20,404 bases of DNA from CAYMSA01 sp964392965 (GTDB taxonomy: Bacteria > Actinomycetota > Coriobacteriia > Anaerosomatales > Anaerosomataceae): NCBI GenBank assembly GCA_964392965.1, contig CAYMSA010000027.1, positions 1 through 20,404 of the forward strand. The letters are read 5' to 3'. Within the stretch, counting starts at the first letter, position 1. Each line of letters begins with the position of its first letter. The translations under genes were made by a program, and so were the position numbers. Below are positions 1 through 6,537 of this stretch, in pieces. A model generated the notes under the pieces. The model made no database searches. It saw nothing but the letters and a program-made list of their open reading frames with translations, and was not told the origin of the DNA.

Positions 1-319
1 AGCTTGAACAGGACGACTTGTCTTAGCTCCCCGCCACACTCCGAAGTGGTACGCTGGACTCACTCGGCATCACGATTGGAGGCATGTCTTAGCTCCCCGC
101 CACACTCCGAAGTGGTACGCTAGTGGCTGAACAAGACGGTCTCGCTCGACAGTCTTAGCTCCCCGCCACACTCCGAAGTGGTACGCTTGCGTACCATGTC
201 CTCGCGCATCTCTGGTTGTCTTAGCTCCCCGCCACACTCCGAAGTGGTACGCTCCGTGCTCGCGGGGAACACCGGCGCGGCGTGTCTTAGCTCCCCGCCA
301 CACTCCGAAGTGGTACGCT
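1..319 (+). CRISPR. Type II-C CRISPR array, right-hand end, 5 repeats
   Basis: Five identical 36-nt repeats lie at 20-55, 86-121, 152-187, 218-253 and 284-319, separated by four spacers of exactly 30 nt (56-85, 122-151, 188-217, 254-283). Bases 1-19 look like the end of another spacer, so the array continues left of the window. Each repeat starts GTCTTAGCTCCCC and ends GTGGTACGCT, the same polarity and layout as Neisseria II-C repeats (GTTGTAGCTCCC at the start, GTGCTACAAT at the end). On that basis crRNAs are read on the plus strand, toward cas2. The anti-repeat near 4964-4998 pairs with this repeat, tying the array to the Cas9 encoded here. The repeat nearest cas2 is not degenerate. No leader is visible and is probably outside the window. 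By eye, no spacer has a long match elsewhere in the window. Confidence 0.98.
312..319 (+). promoter_or_regulatory. Possible extended -10 promoter in each CRISPR repeat (last copy shown)
   Basis: Every repeat ends TGG-TACGCT, fitting a TGn extended -10 followed by a TAnnnT hexamer, the relaxed -10 form common in actinobacteria. Neisseria repeats end TGC-TACAAT at the same place, and there each repeat is known to drive transcription of the next spacer. The same element recurs at the end of all five repeats. No -35 is evident. Function is inferred by analogy only; the last copy would drive a short RNA ending at the hairpin at 327-359. Confidence 0.4.
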
Positions 320-326
320 AGAGACG

Positions 327-359
327 CAGAAACACCGCTGTTGACCAGCGGTGTTTCTG
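327..359 (+). terminator. Terminator-like hairpin between array and cas2
   Basis: CAGAAACACCGCTG (327-340) and its exact reverse complement (346-359) form a 14-bp perfect stem with a 5-nt loop, followed on the plus strand by TTT. It starts 7 nt after the last repeat and ends 25 nt from the cas2 stop codon. It probably ends the rightward crRNA precursor. It could also stop the leftward cas transcript, but no U-run follows on that strand. Confidence 0.7.
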
Positions 360-384
360 TTTGTGGCCGCGAGAATTCTGATCA

Positions 385-702
385 TCACAGCCATATCTGC
401 ATTTGCGCTCCCACGGTTTTCTCCTGAACCGTTGGCTTTCCAACCAGGAAGAGCATCGACTCGTACTGCTTCTCGGTGACTATCATAGCGCGAACGCTTC
501 CCTTCGGTGGAAGATTCGCTCTCAGTCGCTTCAAGTGCTTCTCGACCCCATCAAGGCCGTTTGTGACACGGGAGTACACGGAGAACTGCATCATGTGATA
601 ACCGTCGTTCACCAGGAATCTGCGGAAGTCCTGGTAGTGCCGACGATCTGTCTTCCTCGCCACCGGCAAGTCGAACATGACCATGAGGCGCATGGGCTTC
701 AT
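385..702 (-). CDS. cas2: CRISPR-associated endoribonuclease-fold protein Cas2
   Basis: Cas2 is the structural partner of Cas1 in the spacer integration complex; the dimer bridges two Cas1 dimers. The 105-aa product opens MKPMRLMVMFDLPV, the first beta strand of the ferredoxin-like fold with its conserved Asp at position 11, and continues with YQDFRRFLVNDGYHMMQFSVYS, typical of type II Cas2. Length is normal for the family. The ATG lies 4 nt after the cas1 stop, with GGAG about 7 nt upstream, so it is the last gene of a cas9-cas1-cas2 operon. Its stop faces the array hairpin. No csn2 or cas4 follows, consistent with subtype II-C. Confidence 0.95.
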   Translation of the reverse strand: MKPMRLMVMFDLPVARKTDRRHYQDFRRFLVNDGYHMMQFSVYSRVTNGLDGVEKHLKRLRANLPPKGSVRAMIVTEKQYESMLFLVGKPTVQEKTVGAQMQIWL

Positions 703-706
703 CAGC

Positions 707-1603
707 TCACTCCGTCAACGATTCACCTGCTCTCCATGCATCGGCAAGAAGTGGCACTTTGATTAGCCTGAAGTCTGCGGCTTCCAGTGCGCGCCGCAGG
801 CTCATCGTGAGGGCATCGATCGCCGTCAGTACAGAGTGGACGCTTCCTGCGATCACTGTCTGTGTGTTCAGCACCCCGAGCATTGTCCGCCGACCGGCTT
901 GGGTGTCGATGTCGACGTCGTTGGCCACTGCGAGAACGTCGGCCACGGGCCTGAAGGGTTCGATGAAGTCGTCCGCCAGGTTGAACGCGTTCAACTGACT
1001 ATCATGGTGGATGCCGACCGCAGGGAAGAACCCGTGCGCGACCAGGGAGCGTGCGACGGCGGCCCGGAGAACGGCATAGCCATAGTCGAGCGCTCCATCG
1101 TGTCCCTGTCCGCTATGACGACGCCCCGGGAGCAGGCGGGCGAAGTAGTATCGCGCCGCCGCGGCCTCCATACCCCCGGTGTCGCCGGATACCGTCTGCC
1201 GAGCGTACTCTCGCAGCTTGTTCGCGCCGTCGAGACCGAGCGAGTCAAGGCATCGTGCCTGGTTCTCGATCTTGGCTACGACGAGCTGCTGCCATATTCG
1301 CTTCTTCAGCGGCAGTGATGCCGCAAACTGCTGTCGCGTGACTGACAACATCCGGCTGTGCTGACAGTGTGGTAGCAGGATGCCGTTTGGCATGTGTTTG
1401 TCGTCGCAGACGAGAACCGCAACTCCCGCTCCACTCAGAAGCGAGAGGGCGGCTGATGAGACCGTGATACGCGGGTTCTCTAGAACGAGTACGGCAATGT
1501 CTTCGGTGGGAATCCAGGCTGTCTGTTCCTGTATTACTACCAGCTGACCCGAGCGGACGTGGAGTTCCGCGTCATTCGCTATTGCGACGCTGCGAAAAGC
1601 CAA
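707..1603 (-). CDS. cas1: CRISPR-associated integrase Cas1
   Basis: Cas1 is the metal-dependent integrase that inserts new spacers into the array together with Cas2. The 298-aa protein keeps the expected active site: Glu146 in GGMEAAAARYYFARL, His200 in GIHHDSQLNAFNLADD and Glu215 in DDFIEPFRP. The spacing matches type II Cas1 proteins. The start is a TTG at 1603 inside the 3' end of cas9, giving a 32-nt overlap; GGGAG a few bases upstream and the usual MAFRSV-like opening support it, and no ATG lies nearby. The overlap suggests translational coupling to cas9. The protein looks intact, so adaptation is probably possible, but activity cannot be judged from sequence. Confidence 0.95.
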   Translation of the reverse strand: MAFRSVAIANDAELHVRSGQLVVIQEQTAWIPTEDIAVLVLENPRITVSSAALSLLSGAGVAVLVCDDKHMPNGILLPHCQHSRMLSVTRQQFAASLPLKKRIWQQLVVAKIENQARCLDSLGLDGANKLREYARQTVSGDTGGMEAAAARYYFARLLPGRRHSGQGHDGALDYGYAVLRAAVARSLVAHGFFPAVGIHHDSQLNAFNLADDFIEPFRPVADVLAVANDVDIDTQAGRRTMLGVLNTQTVIAGSVHSVLTAIDALTMSLRRALEAADFRLIKVPLLADAWRAGESLTE

Positions 1604-4600
1604 GGCGCTTCTCCCGTCTGACGATGCTCACTGTCTGGCCGAGGACGTCGATGTGGAGCTTCTCGAAGGCGATCACGTTCTGGGCAACTCCGATGCTCGG
1701 CTGGGTCCAGGAGGAATCATGGGCTTGGATTGTGATTGAGCAAGTGGCTCGATTGGGGCCTTTGAAGTACCCGAAGAATGTCTCGGTGGCATCGCCCTTC
1801 TTCTTCACGAGCCGCACGGGGTCGTTCATGTACAGGCTGAAAGCGAACCGATAGGATTCGTCCATCTCCCGCCAGTCAGCCTCGCCTTTTCCGCCTACGA
1901 TCGCCTTGTTCGGCAACTCCCCGGCGACTGCGTCCTTCACGTACACGGGAACCAGGTAGTACTTGCTGTCGCGCTCGAACACGTCGGTCCGGATCATCTC
2001 GCCGTTGGCGGCCAGGCCGCCGCGAACGAGTGTGCCGCCGCTGGATGCTTCGTCGTACACGCGAATTCCCCGGACGATCGGGGCGGTCTTTCCGGGAGCC
2101 GTTGGCTTGTAGAAGGGTTCAGCAAACGCCTTGGCACTGTTGCCATCGAATGCTTCAAGTCGAGCCCTGAGTGCCTCATAGAGGGCCACGTCGTGCTCCT
2201 TGCCCACCATGTTCTCGAGTTGCTTGAGGGTGAGGTTCGTCAACGCGACACGACTGCTCGTGATCGTCCGCCCCTTAGGGTCAGCGCCCTCAACGCGGCG
2301 TATGGTCTCTTCGTGCGCCTGCCCCCGGACGCCGTGGTCGGGCATTCGACTCACCAGAATCGGCAGGACCTCTCGCTGACCGTTTCTGGTCGCGACCGGA
2401 TCAAGCGGCAGCGGTTCGGTAAGGAGCGCCTTGAGCTCGTCGATGAAGCCCTCCCATGGCTCAGGAACGTGCTTCGCATCCACGTTCTCGCCTGTGCGCT
2501 TGTCGAAGTAGACGCCGTCCCGGTTTCTCAGCTGCCTTGCAGAGTGGAAGCGGCTGACGCCGTGAACCATGCTCCAGGTCGTGCCCGCTGCGACGGCGGC
2601 GTCAAGAGCGTGATGCAGGTCACCGTCGGCTCTGACCTTCTGGAGTTGCCACGACCTACGGAGATAGGCGGTTGCGGCACCGTTCAATGTGAGCACGGGC
2701 CGCTTCCTGTCATCCGCAAACAGCAGGTTCTCTTCCACGAAGTTCTTGAAGTAGCGCGCGATATAGCGGGTGTCGTTGAGGTTTCGTTCGCGGAAGTCAT
2801 CTTCCGCGTGCTCGTCGAACTCCAGGCGCAGCAAGCGCTCTCGCTTGGGGCGGGGCAGGTACATGGCCAGGACGCGTTCCTCAAACAGATGCCAGGCGTT
2901 CGGATCTCCGCCGAGATACTCGTACGGCGTTCGTTCGCTCTTGTTGCGGTTCTCTGCGGTGGTAACGAGCACTTTGTTCATGTAGCTGTCATCAAAGGAG
3001 CGTGAGTGGGGGAGGATGTGATCGACCTCAGCCACGCCCGGCTCACCCGAGAGCATGCGGTGGGCGTCGATGGGTTTGCCGCTGTACATACACCTGCCGT
3101 CTTGTTCCTTCCAGAGCTTGAACTTGACGATGTCGAGCGGCCGGGGGTTCGCCATGCCATATTCCTCGGCCAGTTGTTTCAGAACCGCCTCGTTCTTCGC
3201 CCGATTCTTCTCCTGCCGTTTCTCGAGGTCCCGACGGTCTTGGTATGACCGTCCAATGTCTCGGGCGAGTTCGATGTGCACCTCTTCCGGGGAGCCGTAG
3301 CGGTCGATGATGGCGTTCAGCACCTTGCGTGACTGGCTCAGTGCTCTGGCGACGACCGGGTTGGCGAGTTCGTCTCCCGGTATTGCGGGGAGCTTGCGTG
3401 ATCGCTCCGCGCCCAGACGCTGCGAGTGATGGAACCCGGCTGCTGCGCACGCCTGAGAGTACGGTAGACCGCCCTCCATGTGCGGCAGGATTGCCAGAAG
3501 CGTCTCGCGTGAGAGATGCGCGTTCTTCGAGAAGCGCAGCTCGGTGAGGCCCTGCGCAGCAGCCTCGCTCAGACCGAGTGCTCGCAGTTCGCGAACGATG
3601 CTCTCGTCGTACTTGTAGTACGTCAGAACATGGGCGACGGCGTCGGACAGAGTCACGCTGTTCGCCACCTGTTCCCATGCCTCAGGATCGGCCTTCTGAA
3701 GCACTCGGCGGATTTCGTTCCAGGAGCGCGGGTGGGGGAGTTTCGTCTTCTTCTCGGCGGCAGAGACGTTGCCATCATCCTCGCGCCCGTACTTCACGCC
3801 CACGAAGCGCGCGCTGTCGGGTAGGCCCGCGATCGAGCGCACGTGACCGTAGTGCAGCTCTGAGGGATGCTCGAAGGCCCGTTCCACTATGGCGGCCATC
3901 TGTCGCGGTGTCAGGCCGATGCGTTCCCGCTGCGTGTCCGTGGTGTATCGGACGTTATGAAGCTTGTCTACGACTCGGAAGCGCTCGAACGTGCGGCAGG
4001 CGACGGGGATGCGACGGTTCTTCCGGTCGATCGTGCATAGGCCGACCGTCGCGAGCAGCTCCTCGCCTTCCTTGATGTGCGCTTGTCGCGTGAGGATCTC
4101 CATGTATTGCGTCTGCAGTTTCGCTGTTGCGAACGGGTTACCGAGTCGCCTCTGCGCCTCGAAGAGGGCGTCGATCTCCTCCAGCAGGAGATCTCGTGAC
4201 AGCACGCCCTTGTAGCCGCCCTTGTTCCGTTTGGTCTCGTTGAAACGCTCATCTTTGAGCAGCATCTCGCCCGCCGTGCGGTAGCCGTTCGACTCCATGG
4301 CCGCGCGGTTCTCGGCGATAGCCTTCTTCACGACACCCTCGTCGTCATCAGACTTGCCGGTGTCGAGTTTGTTCGACTGGTAGCCACGTCGCTTGCAGAG
4401 CTGCGAAAGAACTCGCACCCACTCGTCGGCGGCGAGCTTGCGGTCCAGTCCTTCCACGCGCAGCTCGTACGGGGTCTTGATGGGCCCGGTTGGCTTGAAC
4501 GTTGCATCGAGGTCTTCAGGTGTGAGCATGCGGCTCTCAAGAACAAGTGCACGGAAGTCGCGCATCCGGTTCCGGCGTCGCCTCAGGCGGCGGCGTGATG

Positions 4601-4763
4601 AGCGGGCCAGGCGTCTCGGGAGTGCGAGTGATGCACCCGTCTTCGGGTTCTCCGCTCTCGGAAACGTCCGGACGCCGATGCCGACAATGTGCTTCTCTTC
4701 CGTATCGATCACGCACCAGCCCACAGACGCGATACCGATATCGAGGCCCACGTGCATGCCCAT
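1572..4763 (-). CDS. cas9: CRISPR-associated endonuclease Cas9, compact type II-C
   Basis: Cas9 is the RNA-guided DNA endonuclease of the locus. From the ATG at 4763 it has 1063 aa, in the small II-C range. Domains in order: RuvC-I GLDIGIASVGW (Asp8), an Arg-rich bridge helix at about 48-70, a REC lobe with LCKRRGYQSN near 122-131, RuvC-II EEVHIELARD (Glu498), HNH with VDHILPHS (Asp581, His582) and Asn605 in AENRNK, RuvC-III DLHHALDAA (His717, Asp721), and a C-terminal WED/PAM-interacting part with FFGYFKGPNRATCSITIQAH. All catalytic residues are present. An ATG at 4811 would add 16 residues, but GGGGG six bases before the 4763 ATG, and RuvC-I starting right after it, favour the shorter form; an ATG at 4757 is also possible. 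It leads the cas9-cas1-cas2 operon, downstream of and co-directional with the tracrRNA. The PAM cannot be read from this window. Confidence 0.97.
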   Translation of the reverse strand: MGMHVGLDIGIASVGWCVIDTEEKHIVGIGVRTFPRAENPKTGASLALPRRLARSSRRRLRRRRNRMRDFRALVLESRMLTPEDLDATFKPTGPIKTPYELRVEGLDRKLAADEWVRVLSQLCKRRGYQSNKLDTGKSDDDEGVVKKAIAENRAAMESNGYRTAGEMLLKDERFNETKRNKGGYKGVLSRDLLLEEIDALFEAQRRLGNPFATAKLQTQYMEILTRQAHIKEGEELLATVGLCTIDRKNRRIPVACRTFERFRVVDKLHNVRYTTDTQRERIGLTPRQMAAIVERAFEHPSELHYGHVRSIAGLPDSARFVGVKYGREDDGNVSAAEKKTKLPHPRSWNEIRRVLQKADPEAWEQVANSVTLSDAVAHVLTYYKYDESIVRELRALGLSEAAAQGLTELRFSKNAHLSRETLLAILPHMEGGLPYSQACAAAGFHHSQRLGAERSRKLPAIPGDELANPVVARALSQSRKVLNAIIDRYGSPEEVHIELARDIGRSYQDRRDLEKRQEKNRAKNEAVLKQLAEEYGMANPRPLDIVKFKLWKEQDGRCMYSGKPIDAHRMLSGEPGVAEVDHILPHSRSFDDSYMNKVLVTTAENRNKSERTPYEYLGGDPNAWHLFEERVLAMYLPRPKRERLLRLEFDEHAEDDFRERNLNDTRYIARYFKNFVEENLLFADDRKRPVLTLNGAATAYLRRSWQLQKVRADGDLHHALDAAVAAGTTWSMVHGVSRFHSARQLRNRDGVYFDKRTGENVDAKHVPEPWEGFIDELKALLTEPLPLDPVATRNGQREVLPILVSRMPDHGVRGQAHEETIRRVEGADPKGRTITSSRVALTNLTLKQLENMVGKEHDVALYEALRARLEAFDGNSAKAFAEPFYKPTAPGKTAPIVRGIRVYDEASSGGTLVRGGLAANGEMIRTDVFERDSKYYLVPVYVKDAVAGELPNKAIVGGKGEADWREMDESYRFAFSLYMNDPVRLVKKKGDATETFFGYFKGPNRATCSITIQAHDSSWTQPSIGVAQNVIAFEKLHIDVLGQTVSIVRREKRLGFSQRRNSE

Positions 4764-4904
4764 GCGATTCCCCCTTCGAACCAACAGCATGTCCATTCGA
4801 GGATGCACCAACGCACTGACATGAACAACCAGGGCAAATGAGGAAGGGGGTCCCAGGTGGAGTCTCTGAGAGTCCGCTGACGGCTGTGGATGGCCAGTTC
4901 GCCC

Positions 4905-5022
4905 TAAGAAAGGACGATCTCGATGACATCAGCCATCGAGATCGTTGCCTTGCGCTTTCGCTTATCCTAGCAAACCCGCCACACTCCGAAATGGTACGAG
5001 GACGCTGGAAGTTCAAGCGCAC
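4905..5022 (-). ncRNA. tracrRNA
   Basis: Read on the minus strand, the anti-repeat (4998 to 4964) pairs with the CRISPR repeat: 24 continuous pairs (4998-4975, one G-U), a 3 x 2 bulge, then 8 pairs (4971-4964) with the repeat's 5' GUCUUAGC. This is the upper stem, bulge and lower stem expected of a crRNA:tracrRNA duplex. Next comes AUAAG and a small nexus hairpin, GCG-AAAG-CGC (4961-4952), then a perfect 12-bp stem (4945-4934 with 4925-4914, 8-nt loop) followed by CCUUUCUU, a rho-independent terminator. The order anti-repeat, AUAAG, nexus, terminator resembles Neisseria tracrRNA. The 5' end is uncertain; the proposed promoter would start it near 5022, giving about 115 nt. Confidence is high for the RNA, lower for its exact ends. 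Confidence 0.93.
4914..4945 (-). terminator. Rho-independent terminator of the tracrRNA
   Basis: A 12-bp perfect inverted repeat, ACGATCTCGATG against CATCGAGATCGT, with an 8-nt loop is followed on the minus strand by CCTTTCTTA. It forms the 3' hairpin of the tracrRNA and separates it from cas9, so cas9 needs its own promoter or read-through. No convincing cas9 promoter was found between 4905 and 4764. Confidence 0.8.
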
Positions 5023-5027
5023 TTGGA

Positions 5028-5058
5028 AGTGTACACCTACGTGATGACATGAGGTCAA
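5028..5058 (-). promoter_or_regulatory. Candidate tracrRNA promoter
   Basis: On the minus strand TTGACC (5058-5053) is a near-consensus -35 and TACACT (5033-5028) fits the TAnnnT -10. They are 19 nt apart, longer than the ideal 17, so the pairing is uncertain. Transcription would start near 5022, about 24 nt before the anti-repeat. Confidence 0.45.
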
Positions 5059-5184
5059 GCGGCGGCACCCTCGCGCTATTCCTGCTTGGCTGTCAAAGTC
5101 AGTGCAACTCCTACTCGCACTCGGCGATGCGGAGTCACGTACTTGCCACCAGCGCCCTCCCGGCGGCGCCACGCGCACCTGCGG

Positions 5185-5190
5185 TATAAT
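5185..5190 (+). promoter_or_regulatory. -10 box of hom
   Basis: A perfect TATAAT lies 57 nt before the hom ATG in very GC-rich sequence. No good -35 is found at 16-18 nt. Transcription would begin near 5197, where GCGGC-CTCG-GCCGC (5197-5210) can form a short hairpin at the extreme 5' end of the mRNA. Confidence 0.6.
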
Positions 5191-5247
5191 CCGGGCGCGG
5201 CCTCGGCCGCTCTCCGCTATTCGACCCCACACGGAAGGGCGCCCTTC

Positions 5248-6534
5248 ATGCGCACCATACGCGTCGGCCTCATAGGACTCGGAACCGTCGGCGGCGGTGT
5301 CGTACGCATCATCGACCAGCATGCGGAGCACTTCCGCACGCGTGCCGGCGTCGACATCGCGCTCGTCAAGTGCGCGGACCTGGACCCGGCCCGTGCCGAG
5401 GCGCTCGGCCTGGGTGCCGAGCGGTTCACGACGGATGCCGCCGAGATCATCGAGGACCCCTCGATCGACATCGTCGTGGAGCTCATCGGCGGGACGGGCG
5501 TGGCCCGCCACGTCGTGCTCGAGTCACTGGCCGTGGGCAAGACGGTCGTGACCGCCAACAAGGCCCTGCTCGCCACGCACGGCCACGAAGTCATGGAGGC
5601 CGCTGCGGCGCGCGGCGTGGACATCTTCTTCGAGGCGAGTGTGGGCGGCGGCATCCCGATCATCGGGCCGCTCAAGCACGGGCTCGTCTCCAACGAGGTC
5701 CAGGCGGTGTACGGCATCGTGAACGGCACCACCAACTACATGCTGACGCGCATGGCCGAGGACGGCCTCGACTACGCGAGCGCGCTCGCCGAGGCGCAGC
5801 AGCTCGGGTTCGCCGAGGCGGACCCCACCGCGGACGTCGACGGACTCGATGCGGCCGCCAAGATCGCGATCCTCACCTCCATCGCCTTCAATTCGCGTGT
5901 GACGCTCGCCGATGTCCCCACCGAGGGCATCCGGTCGATCACGCCCGACGACATCGACTACGCCCGTGAGAGCGGCAACGTCATCAAGCTCATGGCCATC
6001 GGCAAGCGTACCGCCGAGGGTATCGACGTTCGCGTGCATCCGGTCATGATCCGTGACTCGCATCAACTCGCGAAGGTGAACGGCGTCTACAACGCCATCT
6101 ACGTCGTGGGTGACTCGGTCGGGGAGACCATGTTCTTCGGCGAGGGCGCCGGGTCGCTTCCGGCGGCGTCGGCCGTCGTGGGGGACATCATCGAGGCCGC
6201 CCGCGCGATCGGCAGCGACAGTCGCGGAGTCGTGGGTTGCACGTGCACCGAGACGCTACCCATCCGTGACATCGCCGACCTCGTGACGTCGTACTACGTG
6301 CGCCTGCTCGCCGCCGACGAACCGGGTGTGCTCGCGGCCATCGCGGGCGTCTTCGGCGATGCGGGTGTCTCGCTCGCCTCGGTCATCCAGAAGCAGACCG
6401 CCGATGGTGTGGCCGAGATCGTGTGGATCACCCATCGGGCCGCCGAGCGGGACTTCCGCCAGGCGCTCGTGCGCATCGAAGCGCTCGAGAACGTCCGCTC
6501 GATCGGTACGGTGCTGCGCGTCGAGGAGCTGTAG
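5248..6534 (+). CDS. hom: Homoserine dehydrogenase with C-terminal ACT domain
   Basis: It reduces aspartate semialdehyde to homoserine with NAD(P)H, the branch point toward threonine and methionine. The 428-aa protein has the Rossmann motif GLIGLGTVGGGVV (about 7-19), VTANKALLA with Lys105, VNGTTNYML (158-166) and the substrate-binding stretch GFAEADPTADVDGLDAAAK (187-205, ending in the catalytic-type Lys205). A C-terminal ACT domain (about 350-428) suggests feedback control by threonine, as in other actinobacterial and Bacillus enzymes. The frame is open further upstream to 5086, but the ATG at 5248, with GGAAGGG about 8 nt before it and MRTIRVGLIGLG following at once, is the right start. 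It is followed 3 nt later by thrB. No aspartokinase or thrC is in the window. Confidence 0.96.
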   Translation: MRTIRVGLIGLGTVGGGVVRIIDQHAEHFRTRAGVDIALVKCADLDPARAEALGLGAERFTTDAAEIIEDPSIDIVVELIGGTGVARHVVLESLAVGKTVVTANKALLATHGHEVMEAAAARGVDIFFEASVGGGIPIIGPLKHGLVSNEVQAVYGIVNGTTNYMLTRMAEDGLDYASALAEAQQLGFAEADPTADVDGLDAAAKIAILTSIAFNSRVTLADVPTEGIRSITPDDIDYARESGNVIKLMAIGKRTAEGIDVRVHPVMIRDSHQLAKVNGVYNAIYVVGDSVGETMFFGEGAGSLPAASAVVGDIIEAARAIGSDSRGVVGCTCTETLPIRDIADLVTSYYVRLLAADEPGVLAAIAGVFGDAGVSLASVIQKQTADGVAEIVWITHRAAERDFRQALVRIEALENVRSIGTVLRVEEL

Positions 6535-6537
6535 CCG

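Larger units (their letters stand above)
4764..5247. other. Intergenic region between cas9 and hom
   Basis: This 484-nt divergent gap holds the minus-strand tracrRNA and its candidate promoter, the hom -10 box and a short palindrome over the hom ribosome binding site. Apart from these, no protein-coding gene, tRNA or repeat was recognised. The open frames crossing it (for example plus 4838-5044 and minus 4537-5511) lie over the RNA gene or over cas9 and look like chance frames. Confidence 0.7.

Noticed and set aside
56..283. Self-targeting spacers against genes in the window
   Set aside because: Only short matches of about 10 nt were seen by eye (for example spacer 122-151 against hom near 5536), as expected by chance in GC-rich DNA.
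70..303. A minus-strand 77-aa frame with a periodic MWRGAKT-like repeat
   Set aside because: It runs through the CRISPR array. The 36 + 30 = 66-nt period is divisible by three, so an open frame repeats by chance; it is not a protein gene.
2193..3005. A 270-aa plus-strand frame, and other long frames within cas9 (for example minus 3043-3678)
   Set aside because: They lie over the intact cas9 frame, have no recognisable motifs, and cas9 shows all its domains in one continuous frame.
4975..4998. An orphan degenerate CRISPR repeat
   Set aside because: The 24-nt match to the repeat is the DNA complement of the tracrRNA anti-repeat, followed on the minus strand by nexus and terminator, so it is not an array remnant.
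4838..5044. A 68-aa plus-strand frame in the cas9-hom gap, considered as a small protein or anti-CRISPR
   Set aside because: It is antisense to the tracrRNA for most of its length, has no ribosome binding site, and its open state is explained by the constrained RNA sequence.
4537..5511. A 324-aa minus-strand frame crossing cas9, the tracrRNA locus and the start of hom
   Set aside because: It overlaps two well-supported genes and an RNA gene, and its Arg/Pro/Ser-rich translation is typical of a shadow frame in GC-rich DNA.
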